From Cyclospora cayetanensis (taxonomy: Eukaryota > Apicomplexa > Conoidasida > Eucoccidiorida > Eimeriidae), in the NCBI RefSeq assembly GCF_002999335.1, contig NW_020312081.1:1-64000 (forward strand): a stretch of DNA of 64,000 bases, in the 5' to 3' direction. The translations under genes were made by a program, and so were the position numbers. The notes below the pieces were generated by a model. That model was not told the origin of the DNA and searched no databases. It saw only the letters and a list, made by a program, of their open reading frames with translations. Shown here piece by piece: positions 13,301 to 26,500 of the stretch (positions are counted from its first letter, which is position 1; the number at the start of each line of letters is the position of its first letter).

Positions 13301-14100
13301 AATTCTCCTCACATATGTGAAGCTTAATGTCTTCACACTTCAGCAAAAATGAACTCCGCAATCGAGTCTTATTGATTCGTATTAACAGAGCCGAATACGC
13401 ACTTTACAATTATGCATCAATCCTTTGCTATTTCCTGCAACTCAGCTTGCGGATAAGACGCATCGCAAAGCTCTACATGCGCCCCCTCATATCGTAGTAA
13501 AACATTGCAACAAGAGGCAAGAGCAAAGCAATTTCATTATCTGCATTTAAAGCCCTGACTGTGGTCAAGAATTCCCTCCAACTTCCATCTCATTTAGAAA
13601 GAATTTTACATAAAGTGACCCCCAAACAATCAAGCGCCAAAAGATGGAGTATATTGGGAATGGAATTGTGCATAATCATACAAGCGCGGAGTCATGCTGC
13701 GGAAAGCCTTCCCCGGTACCCAGCAACCGTTCCGGTTGTCACCTTCCCCTCAACAACAGCTATTGCTGTGTACCCTTCTGTGTGTGTAGCGGGCCTGGGG
13801 GCGTCCCCGTATGTGCTATTTCCTGAAATCCTTTACCCTGAAGCGCCATCTGTGTTGAGAGCAAACAACGAACTTTCCCTCTACCCGAGAAGTGGCAAGA
13901 GCCCAACACGTGCATCCCTTCTGAGGCTAGCAGTTGAGGAAAACCGATACCTTGAGTTGCTGGGTCGCACTCATGCACGCTGTTCTAAGGCTTATCCAAG
14001 TTCGGCTCACTCCTTTTAGTGCTGACTTTGAAGGCGCAGCGTGCAGTATTAGTTTAGGACGCACTCTGCACAGTAGGACATCGGTGATACTCAATAAGAT
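7400..14100. other. Gene-free stretch
   Basis: Both strands carry only short, mutually overlapping frames with no domain, signal peptide or repeat that I recognise. Base composition is visibly more AT-rich than the gene-bearing right half. No tandem repeat or inverted-repeat element was seen. Confidence 0.5.
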
Positions 14101-14119
14101 AAAGGGGCTTCGGGGAGCT

Positions 14120-14191
14120 TGGGCTTGAGGAATCGAACTGCTGCTGTCTCCACAAGGCACGTTCGTGCCCACTGCGCTAGCGCATATGCCC
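14120..14191 (-). pseudogene. tRNA-like relic with A and B boxes
   Basis: On the minus strand, a match to the polymerase III A box (TAGCGCAGTGGG) is followed about 34 nt later by a B box (GTTCGATTCC). The 5' GGGC can pair with a 3' GCCC. A 5-bp CACGA/TTGTG stem encloses a 7-nt loop in the anticodon-arm position. The T-stem does not pair and the acceptor has mismatches, so I read it as a decayed tRNA or a tRNA-derived element. Confidence 0.5.
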
Positions 14192-17100
14192 GCTGCATGT
14201 TTCTGCTGGGAGTGCTTTTTGTAGATCAATTTCATCTGCCCACTATAACGTGCTACTGCACGTACTTGTAACTTGTATGCCCCTATTTTCTTCTAGTTGC
14301 CTTTGTAATTAGCTACCTGCAGCTGTAATCGAATTATATCTTTTTTTCAAAATAATTTCAACCAAAGCCTGCATCAAAATCGAAAGGCAAGGAAATGGTG
14401 GCTCTTTGGTGAGGGAGACAGTTCCAGAAGGATAATTTTGAAGGTTGCTTCAAAAAGCCCAAACTCGTCGCTTTAGATTTTCGTACAAGCCGTTGTGAGT
14501 CTTCCAGTGGCGCATCGGTGGACAATACAACGTGGTGCTCCTTCCTGAGACCACTACTCTCAAGACTCTCACGCTCCAGAGGAAGAGGTAGTATCAGAGA
14601 GAGAACATGCGACAGTGTGTGCTGTACGAATGCATTCAGGCGCGTACAGGGTAGGATCACAGAGTCCATAGTTTAACGACTACAAGGAGCCTTGATAGTA
14701 TAGCGTACATTTTTACTCACTGCCCGCCAAACACGGCGAGACATCATGAAGAAGGCCTCTAACATCCATCGCAGATTACAACGCTCTTCGAGCGGTTCTT
14801 TACGACCAAGTCGCAAACAATAAATTTTGCTGCATTACGACAGCAGATATACTAAACCATCAGTCGTGCGTTGCACTGGGAACCAATGATCGATGCTCTA
14901 CCACACGACAAAACTCCAACTCGTCACATATAATCCTTAGATTCAGGTGGGAACTCCCATGGCCAGAACGCGTGTCTGTTGTTGGTTGACAGTTCTATTC
15001 TTACTTATAAAGTGATTGACATCCAACCAATTCAACCTTGAAACTGAGAAACCGGCACATAAGGGACTCTGCTGTGAACACTGGCAGAGCACAAATTGGA
15101 ACTTTTTGCGTGGTCATTTTTTGTTGCTGCGTATTTCTTTTTCTGCGTATATACACTTGACACTGTACGGCATGGTGTGTAGACACTATGGAGGGCTTCA
15201 GTGCATTGCGCAGGCCACAAGTTTCCGGAAGCTTGCTTGTTTTCCTCGTCATGAGTGTTTTCCGTTTGCCCTTGCTCCCCAGCCCTGTATTGCTAATCGT
15301 TTTAACCTGCCCGTTGCATTCTTGTTGTTTACCAAAAAATCTGCTTGTTCATTATGCACTCATTCCAGACCGGCTATTCTATCTAGATGTATCGTTTTAG
15401 GAGTTGCAATTGCTGTTCTGTGTAGGCAATCTAGTCCTGGTTCTACACGGTCGCCACAGACTAAGGAAGCCGGGCAGCTCTGCGTGTACTAAAAAATAGA
15501 GGCGGCACTAGTGCGCTCGTCAGAAACTCATCTATTGTTATATGAGGATTTGAAGCAAATTAAGCATGTTAGTAGGCACTGTATGATCTGCTGCAATACA
15601 ACATGTTAATACCTGCAGCGGGAACCTAGAATTAAAGAACGCGTGTGACTCAGTGTCGTGAGTATGACAATCCCAAATATACAGCGAACCGCGTGCATCC
15701 AGCAAGCGTACATCACTAAGCCAACATGTAAACGCACTCACTATCCTTAGGACGCTGCTCAACTGCGGAACTCGTATGAACGCGATTAAAAAGGAGGGCC
15801 TGCTGAGTGCGTCATGAGATTGAATACTGACACTTCCTTTTAAATGTAATGCCGTCATTGTATTAGCTGCCGCCCCTGTCACTATTAACCTCCAGTTCCC
15901 AGAGCCACACAGAAAGCGTCCACGTTTTCAGCAAGCAGCGCCAGATTGTTCACATTCGTGTAAATTCTCTTTATTATGCGCAGGGCGCGGACATATTTAG
16001 TGAATACAGTATGTTTTGCGCCAGATACGCTTTCGTACTAAAAAAGCAAACCTGATGAGCACAAGAATGTGTGCGCACCTTTCATGGCTGCTTTAAGGCA
16101 TACATGGAAAGTACTCCTGGCGTGTAGGCGTGCTGATATCCTACTTTAAGCCAAGGAGGATCATGCACCCAAGCATGCATTTCTTCACCGCGTTGCACAG
16201 TAACGCTGCGGACGCTGTGAAAACAATCGGGCTCAATGATGCACGTTCCATACACTATGCCACAAGCAAGTATGTGTTTGCATTTTTTGCACATTATATG
16301 CGGCCTGTGAAATCGAGAAGCAAGTTGACAGGTACAGCCTCTATAAACGCCCCTTAACACGCAGCATCTGCTTTTATAAAAGCAACAAAGCCTCCATTGA
16401 ACATACACCCAGCGGGTCGCGAATATGCACACTTTCACGTATGTCAAATCAATGCACTTTCTAGACCATGGGGTCAGGTGTTATCGGATATACTGTGACG
16501 GCTCTTTATGAAATGATTACTATACAAGCTAAGTGCACACCGGTAGAAGCAGAGCATGGACACGTTTCTATTCGGAGCCTCTATTAAGCAGCGGAAACGG
16601 CCTCGTCGGTGTGATCAAGGAGTGTGCCTCACGATTCGGCCCCCTAGAGACTAACATCGCTAAGCCCTTTGGCGTCACATTGGCAAGAAAAATACTACAC
16701 CCCCAGAATGCGATCCATGAAGCGACAGGGCCGTGCCCTCTCTAGCAACGTTAAACGTACCTCAGACGTGCTGGCACTTTAGGTCGGGTGCAGGAAATCA
16801 AATTCATCTGCTCCGAGGCTTCATGAACTTGAAACTCGTCAAGCCCCATAGCCTCCAAGTGACCTGGAAAGGTATAAAGGTAGATGTTTTCGTAACCTGG
16901 TGACATCAACTGACACGTACATTTGCCAGTAGAGAACTTAATGTCGCGTTGAACGTTCTTCTCGGTGTAGATTACAACAGATCAGCAAGCTTTTCACCCT
17001 CTTGCTGCGCGAATCGAAAATCAATAGCGTGGCAACTCCAGCGTGCCGCAAGCAGAATGACAAGTCATATTGCACTTCCTAAGATGCTGCTCTTCTTTTG

Positions 17101-17460
17101 GATATTGTATTGTGCCCTAGACTGGTGGGGAATACCTAATATAATCACATATGTACGTGCCTACAAAGCCATGTACATGGGCTTCAGACACTGAATGCGC
17201 TCATGCTGCGTGTCTGGTCACGAGCGCCTGCGTTGGAGTGTTTTAGGGAGTAGATTCTTGCAAGGCGTGTTCAGTATATCCTGCTTACGGCTATTTTGCC
17301 TTTAGCGCTGATACAGGCTGCTTTCCAGAGGGTCACAGCGCGTGGCACGTGATACTAGAACCTATTTGAGGTTTGGCTAATATACACAGTGAGACCAGGG
17401 AGGACAGCTGCAAGTCACCGAACGTCTGCCGGTCGCATTGCAAGCACGCTGATGTGGTTC
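14192..17460. other. Gene-free stretch
   Basis: The longest frame is 158 codons at 15016-15492 (plus). It overlaps other frames and has no recognisable motif. Nothing else to report. Confidence 0.45.
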
Positions 17461-17468
17461 GCTTAATT

Positions 17469-17543
17469 TCAATATGCGAACGCAGTCGATAACGAGTGGG
17501 TCTGATAATCCCAAGGCTGTGAGTTCGAGCCTAACAATGCTCG
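17469..17543 (+). pseudogene. tRNA-like relic, Ile(GAT)-like anticodon arm
   Basis: A TGGGT/TCCCA stem (four of five pairs) encloses the loop CTGATAA, which would give anticodon GAT. A B box (GAGTTCGAGCC) begins at exactly the expected distance. A degenerate D-arm (CGCAGTCGATAACG) precedes it. Acceptor and T-stem no longer pair, so this is not a working tRNA. Confidence 0.5.
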
Positions 17544-20500
17544 CTTTCCTCGAATTCCTCGCAAGACCTCAAGATGAGTGTTCTAGGTGCGAAGACCTTC
17601 AGATGACGCCTACTGCGGCATTAACCATCTAAGCATCAACAGCGTACTGCCTAACGTATATCAAGCCAAATACTATGCCACGTCAGACGCTACACAGCTA
17701 CTCTATAACTTAATTTCCTGCTCACCTTAGGCACAAATACAACTAGACTTGACGAATTAAACCACTAACGCCCACAGGGCAACCACACATACACTAACTG
17801 CACGCTGCACACTTCAAAATTACATGAGGTTGCAGCCCCTCCCTAGCCACATAAACACTAGCACACTCATCTGAACGATACCTCCAAGGTGCCCAGGGCA
17901 CAAGGGAAACACTATAAAAGCGGACACTGTTTAGCTGCGCTGGCTACAAAAGTCCATAGACCATAGCGGGAAACAACATGCTCCAAAGACCTCCTACTGG
18001 AGGTGGCGTTCAGTGGCCATGCACTGCAGACACACTGTTTCTTTATCACTCTATAAAAACACCCTCACGCTGACCCATAAACACAATAATGTGTGCAAAC
18101 CTGACTTGCTTGAATGCGATTTGAAAGCGTGATGTGGACAGTCATATGTGGCTCCACATAAATATTGCGCTCTTGGCCAATCCCCAGCCAAAGCCAAACA
18201 CCTAACGACCTACAGGTTGTCCAAGTTGGTTTTCCGACGTAGATTCAATTTCCGTAGCGTCTTGTTGCTGGTTTCTTCGAAAACACGGTGCGTACGGGTA
18301 TAGCAACAAGCAGAAGATTCCAAACCTTGTTTTAGGCACAATTCTCAGCATTTGTGTTCCTCTGCTTCAGCCAAATCTAGTCAATACGACTTGGTAGATT
18401 CCACTGTAGCGCTGATGACATTCTTGCAGCAATAGAAGCTTCTGTCATGTTTGCTAGAATCACGAATCCAGCAGTACCCAGTGCATGTATTCTAGAAAGT
18501 TTTTGGAAGCAGTTCGTTTTGTGTGTTACTTGAGTATATCGGTGCATCATAGCCTACACTCTGACAGGTGTGCAGTGTTCCATTGTTCCAGTTACAGACT
18601 CACTCTATACATTAAAAAATATGAACACTGCGTGCAAGTATCGTCCGCTGACGATGATGAATGGTTTTTTGTTTTACGCATCGCCAGCCGAAGTATTTCA
18701 TTCCTTTGAGCTTGACGTCAGCTGGAATGTTCTGGCATCGGCACATCAGAACAGGTAGGGGTTTAAGCCATTTGAAGTATTGTATTTAGACTTTAATGAT
18801 GTCGTGTCATGTTAAGTGTTCCCTTTAATCCATATTAATTAACAACATTGCTGTGCCCCTGTTCGGAACGCCTACTTCATTCATATAACAGTACGCCTGT
18901 GCCTCTGATGGGGGCCTTTCGAGTATGTCCGGCATATGCCTGCATTGGTAAACCAAAGGTGCATACGTAATCTGTGGGCAAAATTGACAGCCCAGGAGTA
19001 TGCCTGCATTCGCTACAAGGGTAAAACGAATTGCCTGGATGAGCCTTTTGTTGTGCAGCAGTAGAAGATATGTTTCACAGCACGCACTCGCTACGTTAGT
19101 TCATGCAACAGAAGACGCCACAACAACTCCAGGCGGGCAGGCAGCTCTCTAAATCTTCATGGTAACATCGATTTGGGTACACAATTTATTCCACGCCAGC
19201 GAGACTGACTTTAATGACCCATACGCTCGATGTTTCGAAATGTCACGGAGAACACTATGTCACTTCAAGGAACACATCAAGTTTGACAAAAGCTTCTGTC
19301 TCATTCGTGCTTCTCAATATCTGTAACTGCACTTGTAATATGCTTGCATTTCTTCCTGCTAGCAACCGAACGTTGCCTACATGCCAGTAACTAAGCAACC
19401 TCGAAGACACGATTGTGTATTTGCAAAAAGTTTCATTGCAGAATTTAGAAAACCCAGTAACGGTAGGAAGATAAATGCTTGAAAGAATGTGGTAATTGCC
19501 ACATTCGTACTGTCAACTGTGAATAAGGTGAGTAACGTCAGCAAACAGGTACGCCTTCTCGGGGACCATGAATAACAATTACCATGATAGGGTCCGAATT
19601 CAAACTGATGCCCGGCGGTTTTGCAGTATACTACCTACTCCCTGAGACCGGTAGATGATCGCCTAGTGCGTTCTTTGTTTGAGTTCGTAGCTAATATTTG
19701 TGCAATCGAAACTTGATGCACATTCTTGAATTTTAAGTAGATTGACAAAGTTCCGCTATCGCTTTTACATTGTCAATCCAAGTAGGTGTTTTGGAAGACC
19801 CGTGTGTCTGTGTTACATGTTATGAAGAATACAGAGTATTGACCAGTACCTTCTCTGAAGCGTCACTACGCATTATCTGCGATATGGTGACACTGATATA
19901 CTTACAAAAAATGCTGGTGGCCGACATGACATCCCCAGCGGCGTTTCTGCATGATTGGCGGACTGGATGCAACTACTGAAATACGTATTTACTGCACCGT
20001 ATGAAAGATGACCAGCAAGGTCCAGGATTCTGGAAGACTGAACCAAAAAATCTACTTGGACACGCGTGCAAGAACCAGTGGATTTCAACTCCAGACGAAT
20101 CGTGCGAACGGTCTTCCACCACGCAGTTTGAAGCCATAAGCGGAAGTCGTGCTACGGTGTTGCCCCAAAATGTACATATACGGTAAAATTTCACAATCGA
20201 ATGCCTCCCGGAGTTGTTGCATTCGAAGCTTCAGTGCCCATATCAAGCAGCACCTTCTCAAAAACTGAATTAGATAGCACCCTACCTTTTTTCCCACGCA
20301 ATCACACGAATGAACTTACGTCTCCTGATCGTGAACACAACGAGGAATTCAACTGCATTGGGCTGCATTGCAAATTCTCTCTGCAGATCGTTTGACGTGT
20401 TCTTGAAAAGCGCACCATCGGCTTCAATGGCGTTACAGAATATTCTGAGTGCCAATTTTGAAAAGAAAGATCTGCTTATTTTTTGCTGGTGCAGCGCGTC

Positions 20501-23500
20501 AAGATCGAGACAAATCTGAAGTGAGTCCTTGCATCCTCCTATCAGAAGAAAGGGTGTCACTTTTACATGAGGTAATCAGGAGCTCTCAGCGCGACCGCAT
20601 TCCCACTCGCCCTCATCAGCGCACTCATTTCATCTGGCGAGGCAGTTCTTTGGTAATAAATGCTTAGCTTCTTTTCTTAGCCTCGGACAGTGTCTGCACA
20701 AGTGACAGCGTAAAACGTACTGTCAAGTGCCTTTTTCTAAGTGCCACTAAATGCTCCACACTCAGATTGCATAAAATTGCACATGAATTATTTACAAGGA
20801 GGTAGTAATTAGCTTGCCATTGCGCCATAAAATCCAAAAGCCTGCCTTGGAACAATTACGGAGAAACAAGGAGCTTCCAAGACGGTTCCAATATGGTAAT
20901 GCATGTGTACACACTTATAGATACACTCGCCAGAAACAGTACCCATCTACATTTATGCGTCACCACAGCATACATCACGCACGTTGCGTAATAGCTCAAG
21001 TTCGCACTACGCCCTAGAGCCCCGCGCTATAGCATAGGTATACTGGGCAAATTTTTTCCCTTTTAGCAAGCACAGTTCAGTTTATAGGAACGGTAGCATC
21101 GGTTCATGCATTGTGCTGCGTAGCCTCCTACATTCCAGTCAGCTGCCCACAGCACGTTGCCTACCTGTAAACGAGTCAGAACGCACCAGCTACAGCAAGT
21201 CAGTGGCCAAGCAGTGTGCGCGTTTCGGTTCCAACGTTATTGCGTAACAGAATTTAGCAGCCAACACGCACTTTCTATCCCAGGCCACTGACCACAGGTC
21301 AAGCTGACAACACAGTTTTTACGAACTTGCTAGAGTAACTCAAGACGTATGAGATTATGTTCGAAAATGCCTGGCTGCCTAAATGCCTAGTGGTAGAGGA
21401 ACCTAACAATTCCTTATTTGTGGCCTATCGCAGCAAAGCAACCTGCCAATGCATCTGGATAGCTGCAAGTCATTCTAGGGCTGAAGGGATTTGTTCTTTT
21501 TGCAGATTGTATAGATACCTCCGTGCTCTACCTCGCATCGAGCAATCTCGTAATGGGTACGCCAGGAGGAGCACCGAACATGAAAGTACTGAGCAGCAGT
21601 GCAAGAAAGGAACACAATAAGCAATAAATCCATAGGGCTTCGTTCTGCAAAATTTACCTCATTTTCACATCTGTAGGAGAAAGAAACCGTCCTCCAGATT
21701 GCTAAAATGCAGGCATTCGCTCTAGCCCTCTACGATATTCTCAGTGAAACAGACATCAGAGACGTTTGTCAAAACCACTGGGGAGCGAGACATGTTGGCC
21801 GTTCACATACAGCAGGGTACCAGACAATGCAAACTTAAAACTACCCGAGCTACGATCGAGTCAAAGCCACATATACACATCTCACGCTTCATGTCATTCT
21901 TGCACAGAAATCGCTGTCCAATACGATTGTATGTAAACAAATTGAAGAGGTATTACCAACAAAAATGACCCCAAATGCTTTTGCCTCCCGATCAAATGCC
22001 AAACAGCGATAATATTCAATAGTGCCTAGTCCGTGCGCATCATGCGCTGGAGATCAACTACACCCAATATTATGAGCTACACCGTGCTCAACATTGCCCT
22101 CCCTGCCTAGGTGAAACCACGTAAGGCATCGACAACAGGCTGTGTGCTTCATTCCCACTTTATCTCTATCTCTTCTGCATAAGCAACCATGATATCAACC
22201 GAGAAAGGGGGTGTTAAGCATTTTAACAATATCGGGAAACAGCGCGTGTTAAATCTCCACTCCCCCGCGCGCATGCCGAATTCCAACAATTTTCAGAGCT
22301 GTATCACCCTACAGTTACACGAGCTAATTTTGATTGTTTCCAGTTGCGCTTGGCTCAACACAATATCGCATGACTCTTCTTTAGGGCAACAAAAGGCGAG
22401 CCCCGTCAGTAGCATGTGTGGAAAAGGGCATTGCGCGGACAAGCTTGCTCTGGCACCACAAAAGGTTACGTGCACGGATTGCACCTTGGAAGCATAGATC
22501 ATCAATGCAGCGCACTACAACTGAGACCCTGCGGGTCCCTACAAACAATGCATATTTTTTTTGATTTTTACTGGTTAGCAGTCGCTTTACTGCAGTCGTC
22601 TTCTCGCCAGTGTCACGAGCAGCGGGACCAGCTATAAGCGTCTGAAGGGATGTGAAGAAGCACCGATACCTCAAGCGTCTGCGTAAGCAGCTAGGACCCC
22701 GCAAGGAAGAATGCCGACGAGTGAAACTACGGTGTAGATGCTAACGAACACACTATGACACCAGATACAGTTCATGCATTCACATTACCACCCTACCTAC
22801 TGTCGTCTGGTGCAGAAGCTTGGCCACAACCACACTTCCTTAATCCAATCAAATGTAGGTGTTGAATGTCGCATAAAGCTTCCCGAAATTTACATAGACA
22901 ACTGATTTAGGGTATTGGAGGCAGATGAACTCCGATCGTGCTCTTCTGCAGCCAGAGCACTAGCTACGGGGAGCAGCAAACTACGGCAAACAGTTGACAA
23001 ACTCCTTGCAGAGATAAGCATACAGCCTACCCCGGCGCAGGTACTCTATCACCTTTTAAAGCCCATCGCCTACTTTAATGGCCCTCTGCTTCTAGATTAT
23101 ACACCTTTTTCTCCCTAGCGACTCTGCAAATCGTGCAGTCCTAAAGCCATGTCCTTCCATTGATCCAGTCGGCGGACCGCTTCGAACATCTGGTACGTGT
23201 TGCTCCACGATACTATGAACGTAGTAAACAGATACATGCTTACCTCTAAAGTGTGCTAGGGGCTCATCAAAACAGTTCTCTTGAGAGACAACGAGCCACC
23301 TGAAGCTATCGCTGAATCTCTCAGTTAGCCAAATTACAAATCCACACTCACGATGCCACTTACGTTGCATTGAGGTCGATTCGGTTCCGGGAGATCCACG
23401 CAATCTGAGAAAAAGGACTCGCTGATACACTTGACTACTGACTATTGCTTCTAGCACATGCGCGCCATGTCGCAAAGGATGATCAGCTACTTGATGTTGC

Positions 23501-26500
23501 CACTGCAGAACATAAGAACTAAGCCACAAGATATACCACTTGGTACGTAGCAAGGTACTTTGGGATATAATCCTTACTCAACTAGTTATGAATGGAAAGC
23601 CATGAGCGGAGGAGACCTGCTACTTTCCACTAATTCTTGCACGGTTTAAAGCCCAAAGACTTGTCTTCTGCCTGCTAACCTGTTGACTAAATAAATGTCT
23701 TCTGGTCGAATAATTGGAAAGTAGTGGAATGCAGAGATGATTGTCGAGCGCAACTCGAGCTTGCTGCCCATCCCAAATGCAAACACGCGGAAATGACATA
23801 AGCCACGAAGGGGCAACCGTCCCTGTCCTTGACGCAGTAGCCCTATTTGCTACCACTGGTGCAAACGTTATCAGGGTTGTTTCTGTGCATTGCACATTGC
23901 AAAGGAACATGCAAGCAAGGACGGCGCTTGGAGCTGGAACTGACAGAAGATTCTGTCTGCCGAAATGGACCGCAGATAGCACCGATCAGCCTGGGTTGCG
24001 TATTACAGTTGGTATGTAGTCCCAGACGGACCAAGCATTGTGCATAGAAGGCAAACAGCAGTTCGTAGTGCCAGTACGATAGGGTTTATTCGCTGGAGGC
24101 TCGTCAATGTGACACAGATTGCCAGCCGAATCAACACTGGATTAAAATCGAGGTAAAAAGACTGTGGGACAATCAGGTAGAATATGTGGTGACAATGCGG
24201 CCCCATATGAAATGGTCTTCTCCTGTGTGTTTTGCTAGACCAGCCCCTGACACCAACAGCTGAAGCCACAGGAGAATAATTGTTTAAGCCATGCAAATTC
24301 TCCATGAGAGCCAACGTCTCACATCTGCTTAACAAATCTGTCAAAACGTCACTTTTTGCATAGAATAAACTCTCAATCTGTGCTTGAAACACGAACATGT
24401 GTGGTTAAGGAATTGGACAAAGAAGCCGATCACCGTACAACTGTGGTTCCAACTCGGGAAGCCAAATGGCACCATTCAAGAAGGAAAAACCAGGTAAGCA
24501 TACTGTTAAAAGTCTCAGTGAGACAAAGGAAAACGTCTAAATATACCGTCCTACAAATAAACTTGTGAAAACTCAACGTGAATTGAAGGTTTAAAAAGTC
24601 TTGTTAACTGCAGCACACGGTTGGAACCACCGTATGTTGAAACCTGCCTATCTACTAATGTGGAAATCTGCTACTTGGGGCTTTCGCGCTTTGCTCTACT
24701 ACTCTAACGCATAAATTTCATACTTAACCGCGACGGCAGCTATATGCAGTCATTGAGATGTTATCTAGCTACCAAGAAGTATTGTTGCTGCTTCGGGAGC
24801 ATGCATTTCCCATACCAATGTAAAAAATGGCTCTTACTGGGCTGCTTCCAAATGATTAGGTGAGGAAGCCTGGAGGGTTAGCAGCCGAAGCACTGCGAAA
24901 GCACGCCGATCAGCACAGGTTTGAGCACAAACGTCCAAAGATCTAATATAAGCTAATTTTGGACAGCAAATAATCTTAGATGAAAGGGTCAAGAGCCGTA
25001 GACTGACGTCTGTAATGTAATAACCATCGTAGGGAGGTTGTGCACATGAAACAACACACATGGATGACTTCGCCGGGAGGTCAGACTATTGGATTTCGAG
25101 CATTTGTAGCTTTAATAGAGATCTATTTTTTCAGGTAAAAGCTCATTTGTTCTACGGCATATAGCGCTTAGTCATATAGTGCTCTCTACTACGCAGCAGC
25201 TCGGCGCAGCTTCTAGAGCGTAGGTCATACGGGGAACAAATGGGAGCCGGTTTGGGGAAATTTTCTTTGTTTCTACTGTTCCTGTCAGACAGTTCAAATT
25301 TTTCAACAGGCAGTTTCTAATACTTAGGGGCGTAGCACAAAACAGGTGAACGCTATTCATTTAACGCCCGCCAGCGCAACGGGCCTGTGCACGTGCAACC
25401 TCTGAAGCTACTCCCAAGACAGCAAAGCAGGGGGCAACACACTCAAAAGTGCAGAAGAAGACGGAGGAGCTACAGTTGTTGTAAACTTTCTTCGAAACAT
25501 ACCCAGCGATCACAGATGCCCCCAAGTGGAATGTAGTAGAAACGGGTCCCAAAATGGATCTGAAAGCTGAAGCTAATTTACAGCTGAAAGCGGTGAGTCT
25601 AAAAAGGCAGCTGCTTGAGATGCAAGCAAACCCAACAAACCCATTACCTTAGTAGTTACTCGCACACAAAGATGGAAGTGACAGGATGGATCTCCCCCGC
25701 ATGGCAGGGACATAGGCTCTAGAGGGAAGAATCAGGAATACTCAGGAAGAAGCTGGACTACGAAGAGATGCAACTGGTCCTGCACTGCACTACTGGCTAC
25801 ACCGGTGGACTGCAGGGGCAAATATATGGAGGATTAGCAAGGCTTTAGCGGACGTCGCGTGAAGCGCTTCTGTAGGAATGCACGGATCTGACAGTGGCCA
25901 AGCAGAAGGTCACCTCGACTTCAACGCCAGCCAACACGTGTTCCATCGCACAGCTCGCTATCTGTGCATTTGCACATCTGAGTCGTAGCGCACTTGTGTC
26001 CCTGAGATACCTGGATTCCTGAGTGATGTGCAACAACGGCACAATGAAGGCATCCCCGCCGGCCACCGTAGGCAATAGAGGATATTCCGGGCCTTAAATA
26101 GGCATTACTACCGGCCAAAATTGCGCTCTTATAATAGATCATATGTGCCGTTATGTGTGCAGTGGTGCGCGTTCAAGACACAAATCAGAAGCATAGTGGC
26201 TTACTTCAGTCATTACGTAGTGCTTTCTGAGTATGAAGTCAGGTTACTCCATGCTTTGTCACAGCTTTCTCCTCTGGTATGTGCGACAGGTTTTCAATTC
26301 TTGCTTTGGTGAACTCATTTAGTTGGTGCCACATCTCCTTCTGAATACCAACACTCTTGTAGAAGCCGATACACTTGAACCTCTTGCCGATTGCCTGATT
26401 TTCATACAATTGGCTTCCACAAATCCTTCTTTCTGCCGGGAACCCACAATCTTAGTCTGACATGTGGCAGCAGCTTTGTCAGCGTTCCAGCATCAGGCAG

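Noticed and set aside
13561..14019. 152-codon plus frame in the gene-free zone
   Set aside because: It lacks any motif or splice partner and overlaps frames on the other strand; length alone is not enough.
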